Assembly: GCA_020543525.1 (NCBI GenBank)
Contig: JAHYIO010000037.1
Coordinates: forward strand, 992,001-1,056,000
Direction of reading: 5' to 3'
DNA: 64,000 nucleotides
Source of the DNA: Coriolopsis trogii
Lineage: Eukaryota; Basidiomycota; Agaricomycetes; Polyporales; Polyporaceae
Translations under genes and position numbers: made by a program
Shown: in pieces, positions 11,521 through 22,518 of the stretch
Position numbering within the stretch: the first letter of the stretch is position 1
Layout of the letters: the number at the start of each line of letters is the position of its first letter
Notes under the pieces: generated by a model
What the model was told of the DNA's origin: nothing
Database searches by the model: none
What the model saw: only the letters and a program-made list of their open reading frames with translations

Positions 11521-11739
11521 GATGTCAAGGGCGAGTTGGAATGAGCGGGCAAAGCGCGAGCCCCCTCTGGCGACAGAGCGTGTTATATGTAGGCATTCCT
11601 TGCCCTGTGAGGTTTATTTTCTGCTCCTAAGAAAACAGAGCTAAGGGGGAGGCGGAGGGGTGAGTGGCGGATTAATGTGACAGTGAACCGCATGCAAGAT
11701 GGCCGGGTTCCGTGCTTCGGAAGATCAGATGGTCCCGGT

Positions 11740-11802
11740 ATCTGATAAGATGACAGCCCATGTGTCATCTGATAACCCCGCCGAAGGCATCTTATCTGAT
11801 AA
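11740..11802. promoter_or_regulatory. Three iron-responsive GATA sites upstream of ferric reductase
   Basis: ATCTGATAA occurs at 11740-11748, 11767-11775 and 11794-11802, each start exactly 27 bp after the previous one. This matches ATCWGATAA, the site of the fungal iron-sensing GATA repressors (Urbs1, SreA, Sre1, Fep1). The cluster is 220-282 bp upstream of the ferric reductase ATG at 11520. The third copy is also nearly palindromic (CTTATCTGATAAG). Iron-repressed expression is the expected outcome. A weaker related motif on the other strand lies at about 11721-11731. Confidence 0.8.
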
Positions 11803-11966
11803 GACCCCGATCAAAGTCCACTCCGCTCGACCTCCGTGTCCCCTTCGACGCTTGCACATTCACTCCCGACATCCTGGAACGAGAGTTTCACCCACACGAG
11901 TGACCAAACCACTTTGTCGGCACCGATTTCGTAGGCGTTGAGAGCCCGCTCACGACGACGCCGACA

Positions 11967-12245
11967 ATGCCGAAATGGCTCAGCTTCCCGTATCGTCGTT
12001 CGAGGTTCGAGAACAAGTTAAAGAAGCTCAAAGAGTGTGCGAATGGCGCCACTGTCGTAAGTAAACGTGGGGGGCAAAGATAGATGGAGCGCGCCTACTT
12101 ACCTGCCAAAGACGGCCCAATACCATCCGCTTCCCCTGCTGGCAGACACTCTCAGAAGTGCAAGGAGGACTTCCTCGTGCGTGCTATTGCCCCGCTCTCG
12201 TTCCATGTGGCTCCCGGCGCGATGTCGGAGGAGCTCTTGCATTGA
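11967..12245 (+). CDS. Possible small spliced gene or remnant (59 residues)
   Basis: An ATG at 11967 opens a 30-codon basic frame (MPKWLSFPYRRSRFENKLKK at its start) ending in a consensus donor GTAAGT at 12057. Joining to an acceptor after 12155 gives a second exon of 30 codons, including EELLH and a TGA at 12243-12245. The join keeps frame and both halves look protein-like, but the product is short, matches no family I know, and could be a decayed gene. The remaining flanks from 11803 to 13402 show nothing else convincing. Confidence 0.22.
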
Positions 12246-13402
12246 TAGGACTCGAAGTTGTTAGAATGGCCGAGCATGATTGAATACATCTGTCTCACAT
12301 CCGCACGTCATCTCCAGTTGGGGACGACCCTCGGGCTCAGAGCCATAGTTCGGGTTCAAGACAACTCACTCCCAGGAGACGTGTCGCAGCAGTCGTCATA
12401 TTGCGTCTTCGGAGCTCCATGCATTCCGTTGCATGAGGTTCTTTAGAGGTCCATGTGCCAATCTACCACATGCACAATGTCAGTGTAGATAGAACGTCAT
12501 CATGAGTGCTTCGGTCTCCGGATATGTGGGGTGCAGAAGACAAACAAAGCTAACCGGAATTAACGTGTGTATGAATCCAGGCCTCCATATATATACTCAC
12601 CCTGGTAAGACAAATCATGCGGTGACAATGCTCGCTACTATCGGGTGCAGTCCTCCTGCATCCAGCCATCGTTGCTATCTTCGCGATTGGATGCTGCTAT
12701 CATTTTCACCGTCGCCAATCTGGGGCTGAGTCAGACACGACGAGGGGTGTTCTCGATACACACGCACCTCCGCACGTTGCAGGTTCTTCGGGTGACTCGG
12801 CCGTGGTTGGGGATGATATGGTTCGTCTGCGGACCCTGTAACGAACATTCGGTACCGGTGTCGGTATCAGTATCCGTAATACCCAGGCATAGCAATTTAG
12901 GGAGGATAAAGATCGGAGTTGTGGGTACAGCAGGACGTATTCTTCAGAACACTTCCCTATTTCCACATCAAAATGAGTCCGGCGCTGGAAAGGGCCATCC
13001 TGATTCGCGAACAGCAGTATCATGGAAAGCCTTGAAGTCAAGATACAGCTCTCGTCAATTGACTCACTGGCGTACAATGTACGACGATCGTCAACAGCCT
13101 CCTAGGTCTACATTCTCGTGACGGGTCACCTACGGTCGGTGTATACGTGTTCGAATTAGCTCGTACATGGGCTACGCTATGAGAGCTACGCACCTAGAAT
13201 GTATCAACACCCCGCGTCTCTTGCTTGACGCATGGGGCAGTAACCACATTCCTATCATTCACACTAAGTACTGTGACATGGTGGTCGGTTGAAGCTTTTG
13301 CCAAACTGCATTCCCAAAACGAGCGTGCATTTACTGACGGCGGCAATTGCCGAGTCCGGGATATGCGGACTGAGAGTTTTCTAAACTCTCGTCTTGCCCT
13401 CC
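12246..13402. other. Intergenic region upstream of the NOP13-like gene
   Basis: More than 1.1 kb without a supportable gene. Short frames on both strands lack conserved character and consistent splice signals. The last 200 bp should carry the NOP13-like promoter. Confidence 0.5.
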
Positions 13403-15445
13403 ATGTCCTCCTCTTCGTCCAGTAGCGGGTCCGACTCCGACGCGTCCTCGTCCTCTGCAGTGTCTCAGCTAGGAAAACGCAAACGCGTTTCACGGGATGT
13501 CAGCGAAAAGAAGGGCACCCAAAGGGACCCCAACGAGAACTCAGACACTGAATCCGACTCAGAGTCTGGTTCTGACACTGAATCTGAAGAGGCTCCCGTA
13601 CTGTCTCACGCCGAGAAGCGCAAGCAAAAGAAGAAAGAAGAGAGGCTAGCGAAGCTCGCAGAGGACCCAGATGCGGCCAAGGCTAGTAAGAAAGGCAAGG
13701 ACAAAGTGAAGAACACCGCCGAGCTGCACCCTTCGAAAATCCCAAAACGTCAAAACTCTGTATGGGTCGGGAACCTGTCCTTCAAGACGACTCCAGAGTC
13801 TCTCAGACACTTCTTCGAGGGAGTAGGAGAGATCACGCGGATACACATGCCCACGAAAATGGCTGCTGGTGGTCCCGAAGGCAGGGGGCCGAGGAAGGAG
13901 AACAGAGGGTCAGTTCTACCATACCCATGACCTGTCGACATGTCGCATCATACCAAGCAATATATCGTCTTTTTCTATTCAGTTTTGCGTATGTGGACTT
14001 TGCTACGCCTGACGCAAAGACGGTCGCGATTACCATGTCCGAGAACCCTTTGGACGGGAGACGTTTACTCATAAAAGACGGTGTGTTCTCTCGCCTCTCT
14101 TGCATGGGCTATGAACATGTGATTTATATGTCCATGATAGGTGATGATTTCAAGGGACGTCCTACGCCTGCAGCGGCTACTGGCGAAGACGGCGCGGAGT
14201 CCTCGGCCCCGTCGAAACTTACAGGCCGTACCAAAACCGCACAAAAGATCCTCAGTGTGCAGAAGCAGCCCCCAGGGCCAACTCTCTTCTTAGGTAACCT
14301 CGGCTTCGAGACTACAGAAGAATCCATCCGTGAGCTCCTAGAGTCTCACCGTCCGAAAGAGTCCTCCGAGAGTGCGGAGACCGACAAATGGATCAGGAAG
14401 ATCCGGATGGGCACGTTCGAGGACAGCGGCAAGTGCAAAGGGTGCGTATCTCTCCGTCTCTCATCTTCCTCTCTGTCACCTCGTGCGGCGGCATGTGAAC
14501 CATGCTTCCAGCTCTGCGGTCATCCGCACCTTGAATGCAGCCCGAGCGATTTAGTCGTTCTTTACCTCACCGACGACTCATTCGCAGAGCGAGCGGAGGA
14601 AGGAACACACAGGACAACGCGTTCGAGCCCACGTCTGGCCCCGCGCCCGTATCTCCCGCGTGTTCCCTCTTCCCCGCCTCTCAGACTCTACTACAAATTC
14701 GCGTCCGGAACAGAGCTTCCCGATGACGCACCCTCCGTCGGACGAGTCGCGAACGACCATCGCGAATTTGTAGTACACCCAGCGCTTCCTTCACCTCCAC
14801 CCTCCCCCTTCCTCTCGGGGGCAATCTAATCTCTTCAATCCCTGTCCGCATTCCGTCTGTCCGCGGGCTCGCCCCCTCCCCAAATTCCAAAATCCCACAC
14901 ACCCCATCTCACACCGATCCCACAGCTGGGCGTTCGTCGACTTCACGAGCACCGAGCACGCCACGACCGCGCTCACGAACCCGCGCAACCACCAGCTGAA
15001 CGGCCGGAAGCTCGTCGTCGAGTACGCCTCGCCCGAGGCCGTCCGGCGCGGCGGCGGCGGCGGCCCCCCACGCGACCGAGAGCACAAGAACGCCAAGGGT
15101 CCAGGCGCGGGCGCACCCAAGACCGGCTCCAAACGCGACCGCCCATCCCGGACCCACACCCACGCTCACGCAGACGGGGGAGACGGGGAAGGAGTCGAGG
15201 ACGGCCAGAGCCCGGCGAAGAAGAGACGGGCGGCGGAGGCGGCAGGGAACGACGGAGACGGCGAGGAGTCCGGATACCGCGCACCTCGGAGCGGCCAGGC
15301 CATGGACCGGAAGCTGAAGGGCGACTCTGCGGGGAGGGCTGGTAAGCCTGAGCGTCGACGCGCGAAGCCCGGTGCCGCGCTGGCTCTGGCGAAGCGCGAG
15401 GACGTCGCTATCGTCCCGAGCGAGGGCAAGAAGATCGTCTTTTGA
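13403..15445 (+). CDS. NOP13-like nucleolar protein with two RRM domains
   Basis: Exons 13403-13908, 13983-14080, 14141-14441 and 14926-15445 encode 474 residues. The ATG at 13403 is the first in frame. The N-terminus is a Ser/Asp/Glu-rich acidic tract typical of nucleolar proteins, then a Lys-rich region. RRM1 has RNP2 VWVGNLSF and RNP1 RGFAYVDF, interrupted by intron 1. RRM2 has LFLGNLGF and KGWAFVDF, interrupted by intron 3. The C-terminus is Gly/Arg/Lys-rich with probable nuclear localisation signals. Acidic N-terminus plus two RRMs fits Nop13, a pre-ribosomal RNA-binding protein; nucleolin-like proteins are the alternative. The third intron is 484 nt, unusually long here. Confidence 0.88.
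14689..14775. repeat. 15-bp inverted repeat inside the long NOP13-like intron
   Basis: TACTACAAATTCGCG at 14689-14703 is repeated as its exact reverse complement at 14761-14775, with a 57-nt spacer. Transcribed, this would form a stem-loop within intron 3. It could be an intron-folding element, a structured RNA or the trace of a small inverted-repeat element. I saw no clear C/D-box pair. Confidence 0.7.
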
Positions 15446-15747
15446 GCGTACGATGCGCTTGCGCCACGAGATTGTGCTTCCTACACAGCCCGGACCAGAT
15501 CGTCCGGTGGACGGATGTGCGCTCGACGTATGGCTTGACCATGCACATGTACACGACGTGATTAGATAAATGTTGAGTGAACGTGGTATGCCATTACAAT
15601 GAATACTACAGTTACTTCAGCGAGCACATTGGCAGGGAGACATCGAAACATAGAGATGTGTGTACACGCGCGCGGGCGAGGGAAAGAAAAAAGACAACAA
15701 GATATACTAAATGATACAAACTGGCCACTACCACCGAATTCAACGCG
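15446..15747. other. Convergent intergenic region
   Basis: About 300 bp between the stop codons of the NOP13-like gene and the OFD1-like gene, presumably the two 3' ends. No feature recognised. Confidence 0.5.
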
Positions 15748-17947
15748 TCATGACTCCTCGCCAGACTCCTCCTGGACCATCCCGATCTCGAACTCGCCGC
15801 AGATGTCCCACCGTGAGCCCTCGGCGGCGGCAGAGACGTACTTGACGAACCGCATCACGCCCTCGTCCCGCAAGACGAGCAGGAGCCGGTTGAAACCCGG
15901 CTGGACGGTCAGCAGCGTCCCGTCGTCGTCATCCTCCTCCTCGTCATCATCCTCCTCGTCCTCCTCTTCCTCGTCCTGGTCGCGCATCTCCGCCTCGTCG
16001 CTCGGCCCCGCACGTTTGCTCGAGCCGTTCGCCGCTGCGCGCTTCTTTTTCGACGACCCGGAGCGGTAGACGGCCGGGTCGTCCTCCTCCTCGTTCGGCG
16101 CCATGTAGCACTGCAGAAGCCGTCAGCGTTCCAAGAACAAGAGAGAAGAACACCAAACACTGACCTCCCACCCTCCCCACTCGCCCGTCTGCCACCCAAC
16201 AGGCGAGCTCTCCTCCCCGCTCACGTTCCCGCCCCCATTCATCACACTACTCTCCTCCCTCGCCTCCACCTGCGGCGTCAACCCAAGCACCACGTCCAGC
16301 CTCGTCTCCTTCGCCTCGCTCGTTGCGAGCGTATAATCCAACCCAGGCCTGAACCGCCTCGCCTCCGCCATATACCGCACCGGCAGCAGCCGCGACACGC
16401 ACGCAAGCCACGCCCGAAACGCCTGGCTCGCAAACAGCTCGTCCTGCACGCTCCGCAGCGCGTCGTCCACCTCCGCGTGCGCCCACCGCGGGCTCACCGC
16501 CATCTTCGGGCCGTTCCCCTCGGGCGGCCGGAGCGCGCAGTACCGCCACTTGTGCGGGGGACCCTTGATCGTCCACGCGCCGTCTCCGCCCGCGGTGTGG
16601 GGCGGGATGCGCGTCGGGCGGTCCGCGCCTAGTCCGTCGGCCTCGTCTTTCTCGACGAGCCCGCCCCGAAGCTTGTCCGCTAGCGGGGCGCAGAGGAAGG
16701 AGTGCAGCTCGAGGCTGGACTCGTCGACAAAGCGCGACGCGAGCGCCTTCATGGTGCGGGCCTGGAGGTAGACGGGGTTAAGGAACTCGGACAAGAATGA
16801 AACATGCTCCTCGGACAGAGGATCCTCGGGTAATGGGGGATCGACATTGTCCGGGTACCCTCTGAACTCGGTCTGTGTCGATGCCTGCGAAAACGGCACA
16901 AGTCAGCATGTGGCAGGAGATCGGTCTATCCTACCCACCAATTGCTCTCGGGAGCTCTTGAGTTCGGGCTGGGGCTCAGGGACGTAGCCCTCCTCCCCTG
17001 GCTGTGCTGCATGGAACCATCCACTGATGCTCAGCCTCTGCCGTCCGTCCTCGGACTCGCCCACGACGACCTCCTCGACCGAATGGAAGCTCTTGCCCGG
17101 CTGGACCTCAAAGAACACAAACTGGTTCCACACCGGGGGAATGGTCTTGGCCGGGATCGGCTCGGGCTCGGGGAGGCCCTCCGGACCCATCTTGGTCGGG
17201 TAGAGCTCGAGGGCGCCGCCCCAGTCTGCCTGCCAGCCCTGGTAGTGGGGGAGGGGCATGTAAAGGATGTAGGAGACGCGGCGGGAGCCGATGACGTCGT
17301 CGTGGTTGAGGAGATGGCAGCCCTTGCGGTAGCTGACGACGGACATGTCCTGCTTGGTCCCCGAGAGCGGGCCGCAGCCGGTGACGGCGCGGAGGAAGGA
17401 GCGGAACATGGGGGAGTAGAGCGCGTCGCGGAGGGTGAGCAGGGACGGGAGGAGGGCGATCTGCTGCTCGGTGAGGTAGGAGAGCGAGGCGAGGTCGCCT
17501 GTTTGGTAGACCTGGGTGAATGGGGAGATCAGCGACGGGCTGTCAGATAGACATGGACATTGGCGACCGTTTGTGAGTGCAGACAAGAGAGCAAGAAGGA
17601 CGAGCGGTGCAGGAAGACGCGAAGAGAGGTCAGGAACGCACCTTGTAGATGTCGGTCTCCTTCTCCGAGAAACTGAGCTCGGAGAGAGCTTCGTCTTTCA
17701 CGCGCTGAAGCAGGTCGTCCTGGAAGAGCTTCTCGCAGACGGCATGCTTGAACGGGCCGCTGGCATCGTATTCGGTGTGCAGGCGGTGTATGTTCGAGGG
17801 CGCGAAGAGGTCGGGGGCAAAGTGGGGGGTGGGGTCCGCGGTGGAGGAGGAGTCGGTGATATGGCTCGACTTGAGCCTTTTGAGGAGGGTGGGCTCCGAG
17901 TCTGGCTCGGGGGAGGGTGCGGAGCGTTCGAGCGTCCTCTGCGTCAT
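15748..17947 (-). CDS. OFD1/TPA1/OGFOD1-type 2-oxoglutarate Fe(II) prolyl hydroxylase
   Basis: Exons 17642-17947, 16939-17511, 16165-16884 and 15748-16110 give 653 residues, in the range of Ofd1/Tpa1. The N-terminal double-stranded beta-helix domain holds [19 protein letters not shown], giving the Fe ligands His and Asp near residues 170-172, then KSFHSVEEV with the distal His near residue 242, and RLSISGWFH with the Arg that binds 2-oxoglutarate. The C-terminal OGFOD1 domain follows, with an acidic Asp/Glu insert near the end. The family hydroxylates a proline of ribosomal protein uS12, and S. pombe Ofd1 also controls the oxygen-responsive factor Sre1. Activity needs O2, 2-oxoglutarate and Fe(II). 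No membrane segment or signal peptide. Confidence 0.92.
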
Positions 17948-19188
17948 CTGGACGGGACGGGGCGAGGGGTGGAGGCGGAGGTCGGGGTGAGAAGACAGAA
18001 CACGGCGGGTGGGGAGTATGTATATGTGGCCTGAGCGAGGATGATGGAGGACCGAGGACGAGAAGCCGAGGCCAGACCAGACTCCCTTGACCTTTTTCCT
18101 TGCGCACGAGCCGCCCTCTTGCCTTCTCCCATGCGTCCTCCCAGTCTCGGCCGTTCTCCGTCTCAAACAAATACAAACCCTGGCCCCTGCGCCCGTGTCC
18201 TCCCAGCAGAATGCACAGACCGCAGAGTGTGCGGGGCAGGCGATTCTCCACCGGCAAACGCCTACTAGGTACGCTGTGGCCAATCCTAGCCATCCACAGA
18301 CATCCAGCCCTTCCAGCTGCCTCCTGACGTCATCCAGCCCCAGACCCGCCCATGCCCTCTATCTCCCCAGCTGCTTAACTCGACTCTCTTTCATCTCCGC
18401 GTGGGCCCCCCGCCTGCCCACCCATCCACTCCAGCCGCACTCGCTGCACTCTCTCCGTCCCTTCCCCAGCTTCTCCGCCCCCCGGACTCTTCCCTCTTCT
18501 CCTGGACATACACCTGTTCGCACTCAGCGACGGGCCTACACTCTAGACACACTGCGCCCTCCGGACTTCCCATACGTGTTCCCAGGGATGCCCATGCCGA
18601 CCCGGTTCGTCAGCGACCTCCTTTGATCCCCAGACGCGCACCGGTGGCCTCGACCCTCTTCATTAAATCGTTGTGCAAACGCGCGCGCGATGGCGCCAAG
18701 TCTGTATGCTCGGATTCAGAGCGTACGTAAACAAGTCATCCAAGCCTAAGGACCTGAGCCACAGGTATCGAGTACGTGACAAAAGGTGGCAATCCGAAGT
18801 GCACAAAATTAGGCATGTCGCCCGTATGGACAACATCGGAACATGTCAGCAGGCACCTATACTCACGTATCGTCGTACATCGAACAACCCACTCAATAAC
18901 AAGGAATGTAGACATCCTCGCATGCGGCGTAGGTGTATGTATGTATGCCCCTCGAGAAAGAAACAAACGGTAGATGTACATCGACGGGTCCAAGGAAATT
19001 ATAACCTACGTACGTACTAGAACACGCTCATGTACACGGTGGTAGCAGCCAGGGCAGGCAGCAGGGGGGACGTATCAGGCAGTATCCACGCACGAGCAGA
19101 ACGCGTCCTCCTCCACGCTCTCCTCGGCATGTCCACCCACCCCGCCCCTCGCAACAAGGCAACAGGCACAACGGAAGCACGTCAACCG
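17948..19188. other. Intergenic region upstream of the OFD1-like gene
   Basis: About 1.2 kb between the OFD1-like start and the stop of the next minus-strand gene. A pyrimidine-rich tract spans about 18300-18520. No gene could be supported; the promoter of the OFD1-like gene should lie in the left part. Confidence 0.5.
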
Positions 19189-20429
19189 TCAGACAACGAA
19201 CGGCGTCTTCTCATCCGTCGCCGATCGTGTCTTCGAATTCGACCGACCCGACCCGTGATGTCTGTGCGAGTGCGAATGCGAGGACGAATGCGAGTGTCTG
19301 TGCTGCCGAGGCGAGCTCGCAGAGACAGGGCTTGTCGTGATCCACGCCTCGGTCGCGTGCATCCTGCGCGCCTCCTCCTCCGACATGCTCCCGATGGGCA
19401 CCGTCGCATAGACCGCGACGCTGCCGTCCGTAGAGAAGTGATGTGAGCGCCCATCAGACGGTGAGCCGGCCGTGGTCGTTGGGGTGGGCATGAGGTAGAT
19501 GCGTTGCATTGGCACGTCGGTGTTGATGGGCCGCAGGCCAAGCGCGCGCGCCCTGGCGAGGACGGTGTAGGAGATGTGTGAATAGAACTGCGAGAGTGCG
19601 ATGACGATATGCAGCTGTGCAGGCGCCGTTCCGCAATCGACAATACGGCACGACATAGAAAACGTTCATGTCAGCGGGATGAATCATACTACTGGTCCCG
19701 TCCCACCCGGCATCCGTCTCGGACAGAGACCAATGCTTGGGATGGTAACGGCCAAAGCGAAGGGTGAAAGAGACTCACCCGAACGACGATGAGGATGAAC
19801 ATCATACACATGATGCCGATCACGGCACGCTCGAACCACTGCTCGCAGTTCTCGAGCGAGAGACCCATCTCGCCCATTTCTCGCATCAGTTCGGGGTGTC
19901 GGGAGAGGACTTCGCAGACCGTCGAACGGACGTATGGCGAGCTGAATGTTGAGTAGCCCACGCCGAGCGATGCGCACATGACGAACACAAAGTCCGCAAT
20001 GGAGTAGTCGCGGTAGATGCGCACGAACAGGCGAACATGCTGTAGATCGGCAGTGCGTGCAGGAGACGGATGAATATGTCAGCTTCGATACACATGTAGG
20101 GGGCAAGAGCAGACTCTGCGAACGTTCGGGACAGGCAAGAGGGTGGAATGCAGAACAAGAACAAGGGAACGGCAACGCACCTTGGCTATCCCCACGAATC
20201 CAACCAAGCACGCTGCAGCAGCGGTGGCGAAATAGGCAAAGAGGAGTGCCCAGACGATGCGGACCGAGTCAGCGGCGGCCCACACGTCGAACGAGCCCTC
20301 CCACTCGCTCTCGCTCTCGCCTTCCCAGATGAGCGAGCGTGAGAGGGCGAGGAGCTTGAGGGCGAACGCGAGATTGCACACGGCCCCAAGAAGGGAGCCG
20401 GCGAGAGAGAGAGACCTAGAGAGTGACAT
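19189..20429 (-). CDS. Four-span membrane protein of unknown function
   Basis: Exons 20181-20429, 19779-20039 and 19189-19614 encode 311 residues. Four hydrophobic segments can be read: two in exon 1 (residues ~5-28 and ~55-82), one early in exon 2, and one crossing the exon 2/3 junction. The loop between spans 3 and 4 is acidic. The C-terminus is a long soluble tail with a His/Ser-rich stretch (RHSHSSSHSHSHRHH) and ends TPFVV. The layout resembles orphan Agaricomycete four-span proteins; I do not recognise a named family. The His-rich tail might bind metal, which is only a guess. Confidence 0.82.
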
Positions 20430-22518
20430 GTATGAGCAAGGACAAGAACAGGAACAGTGGGTGTTGTCTGTGAGGAGAGGAAAGGTCGGGACTCGGAAGA
20501 AGAAGGAGGTAGACGGAGAGCGCAGTGGCGAGAAGCGACCTGGGGAAGAAATGGGCGGTCGGGCTGCTGGACGAGTGTCGACGACGCCTAGGACGAGATT
20601 GGGAGGCTCGTGGCCGGTGGGTGGGGGGCAGAAGACGGGGGTGGAGAGTTGAAGAAGGAATGAGAGGCCTCTGACGAGCGCGTCGGAGGAGAGCGGTGAC
20701 GACGAAGGGACGGAAAACGACAGAAGACTGGCGCCACTTGGCACTGCGCCCTCCTCTGCCCAGACGCCCGGCCTAGCCCGCTCTCTCTGCGGAAACGCGC
20801 ATCCTCGGCGCACTGGACCCGCCGTGATCATATCTTTATGACCAAACGTACTGACCTGATGAATGTTCTGCGTCGCGCCATTCCTCCAATCTCAGCTGAG
20901 TTGCTCGTCTGTCTGGGTTCGCCGGGTCGAACGGCGGCGGGGAGAGGAGCTCGGAAGCAGGGTTCGAGGCTACCGGGTGAAGGTAGGAAAGAGGACGGGT
21001 TCAGGGAGCTCAGAGGTCGAGGTAAAGTTTTGTCAGGCTCGGAACCTCTGATAAATAAGCAGCACTCCGGGCGGACAAAGAGAGGGGTCGCGGAAGGGGG
21101 GCGTGCCCTACATGCTCGAAGTTACTAAATAGTCGCCACCCCCATCGCAGAAGGTCGTCCCAAACCACTCTCGGGAATGGCGAATAGGAGAAGCCCATCC
21201 GTGTCCGACGTATCCCGAGTGACCAATCTGGTGAGAAGTCTTCTCGAGGAACAGACCTAGCCAGGTGAGGCGACCTCGACTCGAGAAACTCTCCTCTGTT
21301 GATCACGATGATACCAGATCTCAGACCATTTCCTGATGAGCTGACTCCTCGTCCATCCGACCTTTGTCACAGCGCGCTACGGATCCGCCCCAGCCGCCCC
21401 GAGTTTCCAGCAAACTTCAGAACGTCCCGGCGCGTATACGCTGAACGCATGACAAAAAAGTTCCCGTGGGCAAACCATCTCCCATCGGCCCTTGTCGGAT
21501 GCAATCCCCTCCCTCCTCTCGGGGCATGTTCTGACCCACGCACATGCCTTCGTGGCACGATGATCACTGTCACGACCCGTCCTACTCAAGTACGAAGTCC
21601 CAACCCCTGTCGGGCCCCGCGCTCCCGTCCAGGACTGTGAACAAGTACCGAACTGCCCGCATCGCTGCGGCGCACCCTGTCAGCGCGCGAGCCTGACAAT
21701 CTCGGCTTGACACTGACAGCTCTTGACCCCCTCGACCGCTGCCTCCGGATGTGCGTCATCGTCGCGATGCCCGCAGCGGACGCGTTCTCCCATCCAGATC
21801 TCGGCAACCACTCTCAATCGAGTATCTCGATCCACGCGTTCATCCAACACTCCTTCGAGACTCTCGGTCACCGACGGGTCACCTTCAACGGAGATATGTG
21901 CACGCATGCAAGGGTCTGTATCCACGAGTTCAGCTTGGACACCTATGCATCTGTCCGCGAGTATGGATGCAAATACGCAGCTGGTCATCCTCCGAAACCA
22001 TGTACACAAAGAGATGATCATAGTACATACGCTCTACACTAGATTCATTAGATACTGTACGTCTACTCTACATATGCAATCTACTGATCTACTGCCGTCA
22101 GCAAAGGAACGTCGAGCTGACAGATGCCTGCAAAGGGAAATGTACATCTGTCATAACGAGAATGAGATATTGAGATTCCTGTCCGGAAGAGCTGGAAAAA
22201 AAAGGCGATATTGAACTACACAGCCGGGGGTCTATGGAGCGAGGCTGGCGGCGGCAACGCCTTCCGTGTCAGCTTCGTGGCGATGGGGATGCACCAAGGC
22301 GCACTCGCGCATCTCGGATCCAGCGAGTGGCTCGCGAGCACAGGGACAACCTCGTGCTTGGACGCCTCCTGCGAACCTCGGCTCGTTGCCTGGCACTGGG
22401 ACTGGAACTGCGGAGACCGACCGCGGACAGTTTGCGAGCTCGCACCGCCGCCCATCCGCTTTTCCTCCCCCAAGGCCAGAGGACCAGCCCAGCTGCGCGG
22501 CGCGCCCCCCTCCGCGAG
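20430..22518. other. 2.1-kb region without a supportable gene
   Basis: The left part should be the promoter of the four-span protein; the right end carries the 3' end of VIP1. Between about 21680 and 22040 both strands have frames of about 110 codons, but neither has conserved motifs or a convincing splice pattern, so I call no gene. Confidence 0.45.

Noticed and set aside
12000..12015. GGTTCGAGAAC, similar to a tRNA B box
   Set aside because: No A box at the right distance and no cloverleaf could be drawn.
13394..13403. Earlier TTG start for the NOP13-like gene
   Set aside because: Nuclear genes of fungi start at ATG; the first in-frame ATG is at 13403.
21680..22042. Open frames of about 110 codons on both strands
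   Set aside because: Both look equally plausible and neither has domain signals, so no gene was called.
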